Assembly: GCA_027627225.1 (NCBI GenBank)
Contig: JAPFQT010000155.1
Location: 95,001-159,000 of the forward strand
DNA: 64,000 bases
From: Congeria kusceri
Lineage: Eukaryota > Mollusca > Bivalvia > Myida > Dreissenidae
Direction of reading: 5' to 3'
The translations under genes were made by a program, and so were the position numbers. Positions 50,301 through 57,480 of the stretch are shown piece by piece (positions within the stretch are counted from its first letter, which is position 1; each line of letters starts with the position of its first letter). The notes below the pieces were generated by a model. It was not told the origin of the DNA. It worked only from the letters and a program-made list of their open reading frames with translations, and did not search any database.

Positions 50301-50602
50301 TGTGACGCTTCAGCACATCTCGCGCATTTTTTTAAATGTATCGTTCAAAAGCATGAAATAAAAAGACAATTTCTTTAATAGAGCTACAGTGTAAGATCGT
50401 TTTTTTTCATTCGTGGTCATAGAAACTAGATATTTTCACTCGTGACTGCGTCATGCATTATCAAATAATAAAACTTCCAATAATAATGTACCAACCTTAC
50501 ACCAAAAAACGTTTCCGTCGAAATAACGACGAGGAAAATAGCAGCACCTACACACGCTGACCTTCGTCCGTTTGTGCGAACTAATTGATGAAAAATCTCC
50601 AT
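25518..50602 (-). CDS. NXPE family protein, five exons, 520 codons (gene span)
   Basis: Five minus-strand exons (50602-50496, 46848-46557, 39390-39218, 36264-36092, 26335-25518) total 1563 bp, exactly 521 codons with the stop. All junctions are GT-AG and in phase. Predicted layout: short cytoplasmic tail and signal anchor (residues about 16-29, ACVGAAIFLVVIS), a linker, an immunoglobulin/filamin-like region (about 75-191, with DNNDGTYRAEFVAFWEG), a cysteine-bearing neurexophilin-like segment (about 192-249, NLTDDNFRRPWYCGKP), and the NXPE C-terminal domain (250-520) with IGDSTSRQ around 309-316 and a late W-H-V-H at 490-493. This fits a type II Golgi or secretory membrane protein of the SGNH/PC-esterase superfamily. 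Human NXPE1 has been reported as a sialate O-acetyltransferase; whether this protein acts similarly is inference. The length is close to the vertebrate family (about 530-560). The paralogue is not determined. Confidence 0.85.
26805..27265 (+). mobile_element. CAAGAGC-family element (copy A)
   Basis: It starts AACAAGAGCAGTCAGAGGAC and soon carries GCTCAACTATTCGAAG; it ends CTTCGAATAGTCGAGCTAAA. The inner end blocks GCTCGACTATTCGAA and TTCGAATAGTCGAGC are inverted copies. The 73-codon frame at 27070-27291 lies inside it and is not a gene. Confidence 0.6.
27050..28815 (+). repeat. Left arm of a long inverted repeat
   Basis: It matches the reverse complement of 32430-33750 over its whole length, with gaps. 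Landmarks: TCCAGTCCGTGCACAGGAGG, GTCATTGTGTATCAGAGTTT, GTTGTATAGCACTAGATATA and GGCAATGAGCAATGGATAAT. About 230 bp at 27370-27595 and about 150 bp around 28060-28250 have no partner in the other arm. By eye the identity is around 85 percent. Confidence 0.85.
30914..30976 (+). ncRNA. tRNA-like sequence
   Basis: It has an A-box-like stretch GCGCGGTGGAGAGTG and a B box TGTGGTTCGAATCCAGCC. T-arm pairing is imperfect and no acceptor stem closes. Probably tRNA-derived, not a functional tRNA. Confidence 0.35.
31250..31322 (-). ncRNA. tRNA-like sequence
   Basis: On the minus strand, TGTAGTGCAGTTTTAAA (A-box-like) precedes TTGGGTTCGAATCCCAG, where a five-pair T stem closes around TTCGAAT. Acceptor pairing is weak. 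Confidence 0.4.
32430..33750 (-). repeat. Right arm of a long inverted repeat
   Basis: Reverse-complement partner of 27050-28815, starting about 140 bp upstream of pseudo-exon 2. Landmarks include ATTATCCATTGCTCATTGCC and GCCTCCTGTGCACGAACTGG. Arms and exon block together form a roughly 6.7 kb palindromic structure. Confidence 0.85.
33550..34080 (-). mobile_element. CAAGAGC-family element (copy C) with internal tandem repeat
   Basis: Its end TTTTAGCCCGATTATTTGAA is a diverged reverse copy of the family terminus. Inside, a unit of roughly 165 bp recurs about three times, marked by GGTTAAAGTTTATATTCAAA near 33627, 33793 and 33962. The distal terminus is not recognisable. Confidence 0.5.
34081..34879. 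other. Intron sequence, no feature recognised
   Basis: Part of NXPE intron 4. Open frames here (34110-34307 +, 34429-34665 -, 34531-34761 +) have no domain and no matching splice pattern. I looked here for a second terminal exon or exon 1 of the duplicate and found none. Confidence 0.45.
34880..35126. mobile_element. Short inverted-repeat element, family 1 (copy 2)
   Basis: Ends are TGGCGTGTCGTGGGAAAACC and CCTACGACACGCCTCA, with the GTCCGCACAGGCTAATCCGG core. It lies in NXPE intron 4. Confidence 0.85.
35296..35510. mobile_element. Short inverted-repeat element, family 1 (copy 3)
   Basis: Ends are ACTTGAGGCGTGTCGTG and CACGACACACCTCAAGT; here the inverted match runs to ACTT/AAGT. The core CTGTGCGGACTACACAGGC is present. 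Confidence 0.85.
35846..36050. mobile_element. Short inverted-repeat element, family 1 (copy 4)
   Basis: Ends are GCGGCGTGTAGTGGGAAAAC and GGTTTTCACACGGGACGCTT. This is the third copy within 1.2 kb and ends 42 bp before NXPE exon 4. Confidence 0.8.
36092..36264 (-). CDS. NXPE exon 4
   Basis: 173 bp, acceptor TTTCAG|G and donor GGT|GTGAGC. It encodes YTCPPVVTNTAVFEHPRD, then ETPCSFYPYVSGYDVICN and RRPWYCGKPR. Three cysteines and the N-L-T sequon suggest a lumenal, glycosylated segment. An alternative GT two bases earlier would break the frame into exon 5, so GTGAGC is preferred. Confidence 0.9.
36549..37050 (+). mobile_element. CAAGAGC-family element (copy D) with internal tandem repeat
   Basis: It begins AACAAGAGCTGTCGGAGGAC. 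A unit of about 138 bp recurs three times, marked by CATATGCAATCCCAAG at 36735, 36872 and 37011, each with GTGACCTT... and a CCCACCC stretch. It is inserted in the left end of the larger element. Confidence 0.65.
37344..37874. mobile_element. hAT-like short element with 8 bp target duplication
   Basis: It starts TTAGGGATGTCAACG and ends CGTTGACATCCCTA, with a second inverted block (GGTTATCCGGATA type). It is flanked by ATCAGATT on the left and ATCAGAAT on the right, a 7-of-8 match of the size expected for hAT insertions. Non-coding; the 67-codon minus frame inside is not supported. Confidence 0.75.
37890..38103. mobile_element. Short inverted-repeat element (GGGGACGACAGTCG ends)
   Basis: TACAATTCACGGGGACGACA at the left and TACAAATTCATGGGGACGAC read from the right, with GTACAATG matching again further in: an approximately 38 bp inverted repeat around 210 bp. 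It begins 15 bp after the hAT-like element. Confidence 0.8.
38118..38352. repeat. Possible short inverted-repeat element
   Basis: TTCTAAAAATAGCGCGC near the left edge and GAGCGCTATTTTTAAAA near the right are partly inverted. Only about 12 bp match exactly, so this is tentative. Confidence 0.35.
38668..38983. mobile_element. Short inverted-repeat element with C/G runs inside the ends
   Basis: AATTATGCACCTATCAATAT at the left against AATAATGCACCTATCAATGT from the right, each followed by a run of C or G (38694-38708 and 38935-38946). About 315 bp, non-coding. Confidence 0.75.
39218..39390 (-). CDS. NXPE exon 3
   Basis: 173 bp, acceptor TCCAG|G and donor AAG|GTATGT. It encodes VRAWLVEPSIG through DNNDGTYRAEFVAFWEGRP to AYKRR, the second half of the immunoglobulin-like region. 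The tryptophan of AFWEG is the residue that became a stop in the duplicated copy at 29859-30031. Confidence 0.9.
39632..39928. repeat. Duplicated flank of the 45 bp satellite with a perfect hairpin
   Basis: A stretch with GTCGCAATGAACAGATTCGA and AATAACACCA(T/C)TAGCGCAA occurs at about 39632-39720 and again at 39832-39928. Between them is a perfect 20 bp inverted repeat, TCGATGACAATTCTAAGTTT at 39744-39763 with its complement at 39794-39813. The right half leads directly into the satellite. Confidence 0.75.
39987..40823 (+). repeat. 45 bp tandem satellite, about 19 units
   Basis: The unit is TGCTCGCATGGTAGTACTAT followed by ATTTGGGAAATATTTCTCAT and TGCAG. Four units are 42 bp, lacking TGC at the junction. 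Units differ by one or two bases, often in C(T/C)GCATGG and GGT(A/C)GTAC. Because 45 is a multiple of three, several long open frames run across it; they are not genes. It lies in NXPE intron 2. Confidence 0.95.
40824..41654. other. Intron sequence with short repeated motif
   Basis: From 40870 to 41000 several TTTTTCACA / TGTGAAAA(A/T) words occur in alternate orientations, giving weak inverted pairs. Otherwise nothing is recognised. Part of NXPE intron 2. Confidence 0.4.
41655..41755. mobile_element. Short inverted-repeat element, family 1 (truncated copy 5)
   Basis: It has the left end AGGCGTGTCGTGGGAAAACC and the following AATGCATGTGCGCAAAGTGT, then breaks off after GGTATTTT. No right end is present. 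Confidence 0.75.
42191..42696. mobile_element. Inverted-repeat element with TTAA flanks carrying a tRNA-like sequence
   Basis: TTAAAGGGACTATGTCAACG at the left and TTAAAAGGACTATGTCAACG read from the right. The TTAA at both ends fits a piggyBac-type target site. 506 bp, non-coding, with a tRNA-like stretch at 42364-42442 on the minus strand. Confidence 0.75.
42364..42442 (-). ncRNA. tRNA-like sequence
   Basis: On the minus strand GGGCAGTTGGTTACAGCG looks like an acceptor/D-arm start, and GTGATTTCGAATCCCAC resembles a T arm. Two of the five T-stem pairs fail. Probably tRNA-derived. Confidence 0.4.
42697..44864. other. Intron sequence, no feature recognised
   Basis: AT-rich DNA in NXPE intron 2. 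Open frames at 42748-42933 and 44191-44454 lack recognisable domains. Confidence 0.45.
44865..45113. mobile_element. Short inverted-repeat element, family 1 (copy 6)
   Basis: Ends are TGGCGTGTCGTGGGAAAATT and CAACGATGCGCCTCA. The GTCCCGGATTAGCCTGTGCG core appears twice in the same orientation and again inverted, so this is one of the fullest copies. Confidence 0.85.
45141..45963. mobile_element. Non-autonomous DNA transposon with CCGGTCACA ends
   Basis: CCGGTCACACTGTGACGATT at the left and CCGGTCACAGTGTCACAATA read from the right, followed by similar GCTA(C/A)GAT: about 30 bp inverted ends around 820 bp. Flanking TTTAA occurs on both sides, so a TTAA or TAA target site is possible. Inside are many words of the CACGAT/ATCGTG type. 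No domain is seen in its frames. Confidence 0.7.
46047..46337 (+). repeat. 27 bp minisatellite, about 11 units
   Basis: The unit is GGTACCGGGTATTTTTGCAT followed by ACGCATT. It is a multiple of three, so frames stay open on both strands (up to 149 codons); none is considered coding. The array sits 220 bp downstream of NXPE exon 2, in intron 2. Confidence 0.95.
46557..46848 (-). CDS. NXPE exon 2
   Basis: 292 bp, acceptor TTTTTAG|A and donor GTG|GTGAGT. It encodes residues 37-133: FDLKTLYKKPEG, then YSTCKHIPVAPEVLGTWPEE and HGNGHVNIGDHVHVTITLFD. The last part begins the filamin/immunoglobulin-like fold. It matches pseudo-exon 32001-32292 in length and in most residues. Confidence 0.9.
46849..47300. 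repeat. Intron sequence with a partial hairpin-element copy
   Basis: 47170-47200 carries CGTTGTTAAACTACCCAATA, related to the ends of the next hairpin element. 47190-47310 reappears inverted at 58985-59105. The rest is unremarkable intron 1 sequence. Confidence 0.5.
47301..47435. mobile_element. Hairpin element with GTTGTTTATTGGCC ends (copy 1)
   Basis: TCGTTGTTAATCGGCCAATA at the left and TCGTTGTTTATCGGCCAATA read from the right give 26 bp near-perfect inverted ends around about 80 bp. Confidence 0.75.
47826..48301 (+). mobile_element. CAAGAGC-family element (copy B)
   Basis: It starts AACAAGAGCTGTTTCAGGAC with GCTCGACTATTCAAA, and ends AATAGTCGAGCTAAA after a small hairpin (AGCTCGAACTATTCGGTGAA and onward). 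Two similar halves inside share CAGTGAC(G/C)T(T/C)ACA and AGTTT(A/C)A(A/C)TTGAATATC words, so there is internal duplication. A 105-codon minus frame inside is not a gene. Confidence 0.65.
48557..48675. mobile_element. Hairpin element with GTTGTTTATTGGCC ends (copy 2, diverged)
   Basis: CATTGTTTATCGGCTATTAA at the left and GATTATTAGACGATAAACAA at the right correspond to the ends of the copy at 47301-47435, with more mismatches. Confidence 0.55.
48676..49358. other. Intron 1 sequence, no feature recognised
   Basis: AT-rich DNA; an 8-base G run lies near 49282. Nothing else supported. Confidence 0.45.
49359..49519. mobile_element. Short inverted-repeat element, family 1 (copy 7)
   Basis: Ends are TGACGCGTCGTGAGAAAACC and CCCACGACGCGCCTCA. 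Internally shortened to 161 bp, keeping the GCCTGTGCGGACTGCACAGG palindrome. Confidence 0.85.
49520..50495. repeat. Intron 1 with short palindromes
   Basis: Several words of the TATTTTCACTG / CAGTGAAAATA kind at 49670-49730, and GATCATTTCACTC / GAGTGAAATGAT pairs at 49975-50030, form small inverted repeats. No complete element can be delimited. The 78-codon minus frame at 50026-50262 is unsupported. Confidence 0.4.
50496..50602 (-). CDS. NXPE exon 1: start codon and signal anchor
   Basis: It encodes residues 1-35 plus two bases of codon 36, beginning MEIFHQLVRTNGRRSACVGA. An in-frame TAA lies about 20 bases upstream of the ATG, and the start context (AAT before, G after) is good. Basic residues precede a hydrophobic stretch, as in a type II anchor. 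The donor is AAG|GTTGGT. The exon ends in the phase that exon 2 needs, which is the main reason to accept it; a different upstream exon remains possible. Confidence 0.7.
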
Positions 50603-51379
50603 ATTTGGCCTGCGATGTATTTAAAAATTCATTAAGTGTAGGTAGTTTTAAACTATTTCCACAGTCATTATGTCCAAGGATTGTAAATAATTGACAGTGA
50701 ATCACAACGTTTCACTTAACAAAATTTCAAATCTTTCTCATTGAGCGTATGTTTCAACATTTCACGTAAATAACATTCCGTACAAAAACATCGTTCACTA
50801 TAAACGCACCGGTGCCCACCTTGTGTGACTAGTAAATATCCAAACAAAGCGATCTCAGAATAAACAATCGCTTTTGTCATTCTGGATTACCTTCCCCTTT
50901 CATAAGCACACGCTAATAATGGATTCTCTACGGTGTCAGTCCGTTAGGACCACTCAGTACGCCCGGGCGTACACAACGCATTGCTATTTCGTTTTGTGGT
51001 TAAAAGTTAAAATTTAAACAGGTACGGCAATCTTGTGATCGCATTTCAATTGTCAGACGAAGTGATACGTCACCTACCTGTAATTTAAATAGCTTTACTG
51101 ATCATGCAGCACCTTTATATCTTTAGTAAACAGGAGAGAGCTAGTTTTAATTTTCTTTTGCAAAACCAACAAACAGGTAACGTAAATTTATATGATGATA
51201 TATTGGGAGGAATAAAGCATGAATTTAGTACGGGAATATCGTGTGACCTACTGATCGAGTCAAATATACGACGGATAAAAATGATCACAGACGCCGAATA
51301 TCTTTTAAAATATATTTCTTGATGATAAGGTTTCATATAAATCCTTAAAGTGCTTTAATTTTTTAAGTTGTTCCTTGCA
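50603..51379. other. Upstream flank of the NXPE gene
   Basis: The promoter and 5' untranslated region of the minus-strand NXPE gene should lie here, but I cannot pick a start site. A 72-codon plus frame (51104-51322) has no recognisable domain, and a 73-codon minus frame overlaps it. Confidence 0.4.
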
Positions 51380-51610
51380 AAGTGCATATAAGGGACTTTG
51401 ATTGCTTAATCAAAACGCTGACAACGTAGAAAGTCTGTTGGCGACAAAAAAAAACTAAAAACATATGGTTTATGAGTGGATTTTTGCTAAAATGGAATCA
51501 TTTGTTTGAATGTAAGTTCAATTTCCCACTTTTAAACTTGATAATGTTGCGTCCTATTCCATAGTATACGACATCATAATAAAAATATTTTTTAAGAAAC
51601 AAACAAATAT
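51380..51610 (-). repeat. Fragment of the 54-57 kb repeat module, inverted
   Basis: The minus strand matches 55130-55285: ATGTCGTATA, then TTTTAGCAAAAAT, TTTTTAGTTTTTTTTTGTCG and AGCGTTTTGAT. It ends abruptly on both sides. Confidence 0.65.
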
Positions 51611-52140
51611 TTTTTTCAAGCTAGTTATACAATGCAGACGGAATTATATACACGCCAGTCGACAAGTCAATCTGCAATGGGCCATGCAGAATACCGTAAA
51701 AGCTCTATTGTTTCAGACACTATGAATTTTCGGACACCCTCTTTTTTAGCGAAAATTAATGTTTGTCACTATATATTTTCGGACATCCTGATTTTAACCC
51801 ATAATTAATGAATCTAAATGTTCGGACATTTTATATGACAGCTGTAGTTTAGCAGAATTCTAACCTGTTTATTCGGTGATACATCGCACTTGTGCTTTTA
51901 CAACCTGATGAAGGTCATAAAACCTGGCCGATGAATGAGTGGAGGTGGCGGACCGTTACATAAGCGTTATTGGGTAAAGAGCCATGTGCCATAAATAATG
52001 GGTTTACCCGATTGTGTATACCGGTCGTGATATCGTATATTAAATACATTGGGTGTCCTAGTTTCCCGTCAAAGGAATTTTAATCCCATGCATGATTTTT
52101 GCATGGAGAAATTCCGTTATTGTAGTCCGTGAAGTTCTTC
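51611..52140. other. No feature recognised
   Basis: AT-rich DNA. Two short TTTTCGGACA(C/T)CC words near 51730 and 51780 suggest a weak local duplication. Confidence 0.4.
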
Positions 52141-53356
52141 AGGTTACAATATACTAATTCCGATCCTTATGTAATTTAATGTAAAAGCGATAACTTTAAC
52201 CAAACATAAATGCAACATTTTGCACATAGGGACCCTCATGACCATACCTTTTCTTAAAGCGCATTCTAAGCTGAATTGATTAAAGTAATAAAAAGGGTAT
52301 GTCATTTATTATGTAAGAAAGAACTCGACACTAAACAAAGTTGGCTGTTTTATCACCATCTTTTTCGCGGCTACTTTCTAGTTGAATGTAACCCGCCTCA
52401 GCATAAGTGTCATACTGTAGTCTCCAATCTTAAAACATATCAGTGACTTATTTGTGCATACCAATGCTTACCCTACCAACATCTCCAAAAAAGAATATCA
52501 AAGCAAGTGTCTAAACCTAAAAACATGTCTTCGAGTTAAACTTGTTGATTTATTCAGAGAGTACAGCCCTACATGACTTATTTATTTAGTGTATTGTGAC
52601 CTAGAAGACACCTTAAAGTTTTGATATCGCGAAAAAAAAAACAATTCTACATCATTATTAACATATTTCTAATGTGCATGCAAAATTTCAGACCGATCCA
52701 CAAAGTAGAAATGCTTGAAAACGCATTTGAGAATGATGCCTGATAAGCAATCTGGCTTGCATTTTCAGTGTTTTGATAATATTTTTAGGTGCCGGAGTCA
52801 AATTGTGTACTTAATTCATAGAAATCAGTCAAAATACTAGCATATTTTTTACATACTTTAATGCAATAGAGATAAATATTGTATAAAACGTGTTCATTTT
52901 TGGTTTTAGCATGATTGAGTGTGCTGCAAGATTCACAAGACGGGTTTCCGTACTTTTTTTCTTTTTTTTTTTACTTGAAAAAGCGGGTTTCGCTGTAAAA
53001 TTCGTAATGCACATTAAAATCATGATATTTATCGCATGTTTTCCATGAAACTTATTACAGCCAATAAAACCATACAGTAACATGGTGATTTTATGTACAC
53101 ATTGCCCCTTTAGTGCCGCTCCCTGTTTTGTGTTTAGGTTACAATATACTAATTCCAATCCTTATGTAGTTTAATGTAAAAGCGATAACTTTAACCAAAA
53201 ATAAATGCAACATTTTGCACATAGGGACCCTCATAACCATACCTTTTCTTAAAGAGCATTCTAAGCTGAATTGATTTAAGCAATAAAAAATGGTATGTCA
53301 TGTATTATGTAAGAAAGAACTCGACACTAAACCTAAATTGACTGTTTTATCACCAT
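52141..53356 (+). repeat. Pair of about 220 bp direct repeats 776 bp apart
   Basis: 52141-52359 and 53136-53356 are near-identical (AGGTTACAATATACTAATTC, then GCATAGGGACCCTCAT-like text, to TTTTATCACCAT), offset about 995 bp. The layout resembles a tiny LTR element or a simple segmental duplication. LTR-type TG...CA ends and a primer-binding site were not found, and the 109-codon minus frame between them has no domain. Confidence 0.75.
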
Positions 53357-54399
53357 ATGTTTAGCGAGCACGTGCGTAATGTTGCGATAGTTCAAAAATC
53401 ACGTGGTAATGTTTGTGATTGTTGATGAATGGAAATTAATCTTTTAACAATAGCTGGGGAGGAGTTTAAAGTATTCTTGGCAAAATCCATATCGGTCTAG
53501 GGTAAACTATTATTTACGGACAGCTTTATCCTGCCTTTCACAACTGATTTGAAATGATTATCATTTTATTTGAATGGTTTCGTTTTATGTTCTGTTATAG
53601 TCCGTTTTTTCTGAACTGTCAAAACTTGAATTAGTTTATGGTGGTTGAATGCGTTAGTTATATCCTCGGCCAGCACTTGTGATTTCCCGATGCCATGCTT
53701 TGCTTTTTATTATTTTTAATGTGCATTAAAATAAATAATTCATATTATAACAATTTAAACACACAATAAAATATTAAGCGCTTCTTCGTCTTTGTCTGCC
53801 GCTTCCGACTCTTTCTTGCTTTTTTGTGTATCACTCCTTGGTTCAATCGAAAGTAGTGCCTATTACTAAAGAGTTCCTTTTTTCTTCTGGTGTAAAAAGC
53901 CATTTAGCAATCTCAGACATGCGTTTTGTGGTTATTTCTTATATCTCATGTATGTCCTGCCTGGAACATTTTGGTGTATTTTATTGGAGGTTAACTTGAA
54001 AGGTAAAATTTTGGGTGTGCTTACTGTGGTATGGGGCTTTTGTCGAAATATGACTGCCGAAACCCTGTTTTCTACCGGTGTCTGCATTCAGGCGGGATGC
54101 ATTTTCTTATAAGTAATATGACTTGTCTTTTTTATTGCAATTTTTGGAAGAGGAAAGATTTCAACTTTAAATTGATACCATGCTTGCACAATCTGAAATA
54201 AGGAAAGGCTAGAAAAAATGCTCGGAAAGTTCGCCGTTTTATATCTTATTGAATATTTTAGTTTTTTGAACATTTGAATGCATATGCATACTCCGGAAAG
54301 AAATGTGCACGTCAATAAAATACCCTCAGTGAAAGTGTCATTTTTTCCCAAAAAATTTATTGGCTTTCCGAGTTATTTTCATATTGTCAAAATTGTGTT
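53357..54399. other. No gene recognised
   Basis: AT-rich DNA; the frame at 54088-54351 (-) is unsupported. Confidence 0.4.
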
Positions 54400-55285
54400 T
54401 TAGACTGTCGGAAGCCAACGGTCTTTTTAGAGGGTAATTTCCAAAACAAGTATCGCGGAAAACTATTTCTTTTCTTTGCAGGCTATTAGTCAGTGAATCG
54501 AAACCAGAAAGGGTCCTTCTTCAAAACCGCAAACTTTGACACCCGTTTTCTTACCTTTCAATTATTTAAAAATAATATATGTAATATGTATTATAATGTG
54601 TATATCATGTGATTTATTACAATTACGGTTTGTAAAAAAGGTCAATTTATAAAAAAAATTGTAACTTAAAACTAATTACATCTCTACTTTCGCTGTCTAG
54701 TAGTATGTTACTATTCACCTGAGTGTCCTGGAATAAGACAACCAAATTACTGCGCTACATCGGTTATTTTTGTCTCGTTGCGAAAGTGATTTTTCTTGTT
54801 GCTATTTCTCATTCTGAATATTTTGACAAGAAATTACTGCAGTTTATTAATTTTAAACAGTACAATGGAAAATCGAAAGCATGCATCGTATGACCTACTT
54901 TTGACTAAGTAGTCTACGAACAAATATCTATAAATAAACGTGTTTATTATATAAATAGATCTTTGGCTACGTAGCACAAACCATCGTTACGCCTAACTTC
55001 TACGCTTCATCGGTTATTCTAGCCCGTTCCAGATTGACTTGATAACTGGCGTTTATATAATTCCGTTTGCTTAAGATAATTTCCTCGACACAATATTTTG
55101 TTCGTTACTCATAAATTAGTTTTTATTATGATGTCGTATATTATTGAAAAAGATGCCACATTATAAAATTTTAAGGTGGAAGTAGAACTTCATACAAATG
55201 CTTCCTTTTTAGCAAAAATGCAGACATAATTCACATGGTTTTAGTTGCTTTTGGCCCAACAGCCTTTCTACACTGTCAGCGTTTT
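54400..55285 (+). repeat. Repeat module, copy 1
   Basis: It starts near GAAGCCAACGGTCTTTTTAG, passes TGTCCTGGAATAAGACAACC, CTCGTTGCGAAAGTG and CATCGGTTATTCTAGCCCG, and ends at CAGCGTTTTGATTTACTTGT. Copies or fragments lie at 1-530 (inverted), 51380-51610 (inverted), 55286-55800, 56105-56820 and 57310-57480. The CATCGGTTATT word recurs twice per module. No coding capacity is evident. Confidence 0.7.
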
Positions 55286-55820
55286 GATTTACTTGTATGT
55301 AACCGAAATATTCACATGAGTGTCCTTTAATAAGAACACTTAATTAATGCGCTCCATCAATTTTCGACTCGTTGCGAAAGTATAATTTTTTATTACCTAT
55401 GCTTACTCTGAATTATTTGACAAAAATTTTGCAATGTAAATACTTGGTGCCTAATTTTAAGTTTAATTTGTTTTATGGGAAATAGAGAGCAAGCAAAGTG
55501 AACCTCAACACAGAGATTTAACTGGTTCCGTGCATAGCTCTTATCGTTAACCGATAGGGGAAGTAACCGCTGCGAGGAGTTTGTCGCAACGTATGACCTA
55601 CTTTTGACTCTGTAGGCTATAAAGCACTAACAGTGCTTTGTCGGCTTCAAACTATTACCCTTCATCGGTTATTCTGGCCCGTTGCAAATTGACACGTTCA
55701 CTGCTATGCCTATAATTAGTCTTCATCTAATAGTTTGCTATAATAAATATTTGTTCGTGGCCTGCAAATTATTTTTATAAAGACGTCGTAAAAATCATTA
55801 CATATTACATTATGAAATTT
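55286..55820 (+). repeat. Repeat module, partial copy 2
   Basis: It joins the end of copy 1 directly: TGTCCTTTAATAAGAACACT, CTCGTTGCGAAAGTA and CATCGGTTATTCTGGCCCGT match copy 1 in order. The first part of the module is missing. Confidence 0.65.
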
Positions 55821-55930
55821 CAAGTTGCGAAAGATCTCACAGACTAGTCTTTACGGTGGCCTGGATCACCATCTTATAGGATGTCTACTACCACCTAATA
55901 CCAATATCTTGAAAGTAGCGTGTATTATTA

Positions 55931-56094
55931 TGTCCTGGGCGGCACTTTCCGCTTTTATGGTATTTTCTGTTTCAATGAAGTCTCTTCTAAACATAAATCC
56001 CCTGTAGGCGGAAAGTGCCGTCCTGGATCAGCCCGTGCCGTGCGACACTTTTTACGCACATGCATTAAGTCCGGTTTTCCCACGACGTGCCTCA
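55931..56094. mobile_element. Short inverted-repeat element, family 1 (truncated copy 8)
   Basis: It lacks the left terminus, beginning inside at GGCGGCACTTTCCGCTTTTA, and ends normally with TTTTCCCACGACGTGCCTCA. It separates two copies of the large module. Confidence 0.8.
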
Positions 56095-56819
56095 TATCTT
56101 CTTTTTAGACTGAAGCGGAAGCCAACGGTCTATTGAGAGGGGAATTTCGAAAACAGGTATCGCGGAAAACTACTTCTTTTCTTTGCAGGCTATTAGTAAG
56201 TAAATCGAACCAGAATGGGTCCTTCTTCAAAACAGCAAAATTTCACACTCGTTTCCTTTCATTTTAATTATTTAAGATAATGTATGTAATATGTAATATT
56301 ATGTGTATATCTTGTGATTTATTACAATTACAGTTTGTAAAAAGGTCAATTTATAACAAAATAACTTTAAACTAATGACATTCCTACTTTTGCTATTTAC
56401 TTGTATGTAACCGAAATATTTACCGGAGTGTCCTGGAATAAGGCCACTAACTTAATGCGCTACATCGGTTATTTTTGACTCGTTGCGAAAGTATGTTTTC
56501 TTGCTACCAATTCTCATTATGAATATTTTGACAACACATTACTGTAATTTATTAATTTTAAACTGTACTATGGACAATCGAGAGCATGCATCATATGATC
56601 TATTTTGACCCAGTAGGAACGAACAATTTTAAAGATCTATGTTTATTGAAAGATCTTTGGCTAAGAAGCACCAACAATCGGTGCGCCTAACTACTACGCT
56701 TTATCGGTTATTCTGGCCCTTGCAGATTGACTTGTTTACTGGCATGTATATAATTCCGGCTGCATAAGATAATTAGCGCGAACACAATAATTTTTCTTTA
56801 CTTACAAATTAGTTTTCAT

Positions 56820-57309
56820 TAAAGGGTCATGTTCACAGATTGACAAATTGACAATTTTTTAAACTTTTTGTCACCGATTCCAAAACTAAAATAACACTGT
56901 ATACAAGGGAGCAAAATAACTTTATGGACCTAGAAATGTAATGTAAAAACCATTTCGTTCATGAGTAACCAACAGTTGAAATTGTTGAATTATAAAGCAT
57001 TTGTAACGCTAAACGATGGAATAATAAGTGTTTCTGTTGTTTTCGTTGAAATTGCTGACAGCTCATTGAAAACTTAGATAAAGTAAATAATGAAGTCGGA
57101 ATAGTCGAGAGGTTAAAACAACAGCCTTTTAATCCGGAGGTCCCAGGTTCGAATCCCGGTCGGACCGATTTTTTTTTTCTTCTGTTTTTCTATATACTTT
57201 TATTGTTTTTATACTTGAGCTTTTTAGTTCCGATGCTTAAACCTACCACGTTTTGACATATAATGGCACACTTCAAAAAATACGAAAATCTATGAACAAG
57301 TCCATTGAA
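56820..57309. mobile_element. Inverted-repeat element carrying a tRNA-like sequence
   Basis: Left AAAGGGTCATGTTCACAGAT and right AATGGACTTGTTCATAGATT (read inward) are inverted ends of about 22 bp. The insertion point is defined by the split module. A diverged copy of its left part lies at 24835-24950. Confidence 0.65.
57093..57168 (+). ncRNA. tRNA-like sequence followed by a T run
   Basis: AATAGTCGAGAGGTTAAAAC resembles a Leu/Ser-type D arm, CCTTTTAAT an anticodon loop (reading TTT), and CCAGGTTCGAATCCCGG a T arm with four of five pairs. A run of T follows (57169 onward), as at a Pol III terminator. The acceptor stem does not pair, so a functional tRNA is unlikely. Confidence 0.45.
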
Positions 57310-57480
57310 GATGTCGAATACTATTGAATAAGGAGCAAAATTATAAATATTAAAGAGGGGACATTGAACTTCATTCAAATAAATGTTTCCTTTTAGCAAA
57401 AATGCACTCATAATTCACATGCTTTTAGTTTCTTTTGTCGCCAACAGTCTTTTATGCTGTCAGCGTTTTGATTTTTAATC

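Larger units (their letters stand above)
56105..57480 (+). repeat. Repeat module, copy 3, split by an inserted element
   Basis: GAAGCCAACGGTCTATTGAG starts it; it runs in step with copy 1 to about 56820, is interrupted until about 57309, then resumes and ends at CAGCGTTTTGATTTTT. The interruption shows the inserted element is younger than the module. Confidence 0.7.

Noticed and set aside
50451..50705. 84-codon minus frame (ending ...LLFDNA)
   Set aside because: It overlaps NXPE exon 1 in another frame; only the exon 1 frame has a start, an anchor and the right splice phase.
51104..51322. 72-codon plus frame near the NXPE 5' flank
   Set aside because: No recognisable domain, an equally long frame on the opposite strand, and no splice or promoter context.
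57093..57168. Functional tRNA-Lys (TTT)
   Set aside because: D-, anticodon- and T-arm-like parts are present, but the acceptor strands do not pair.
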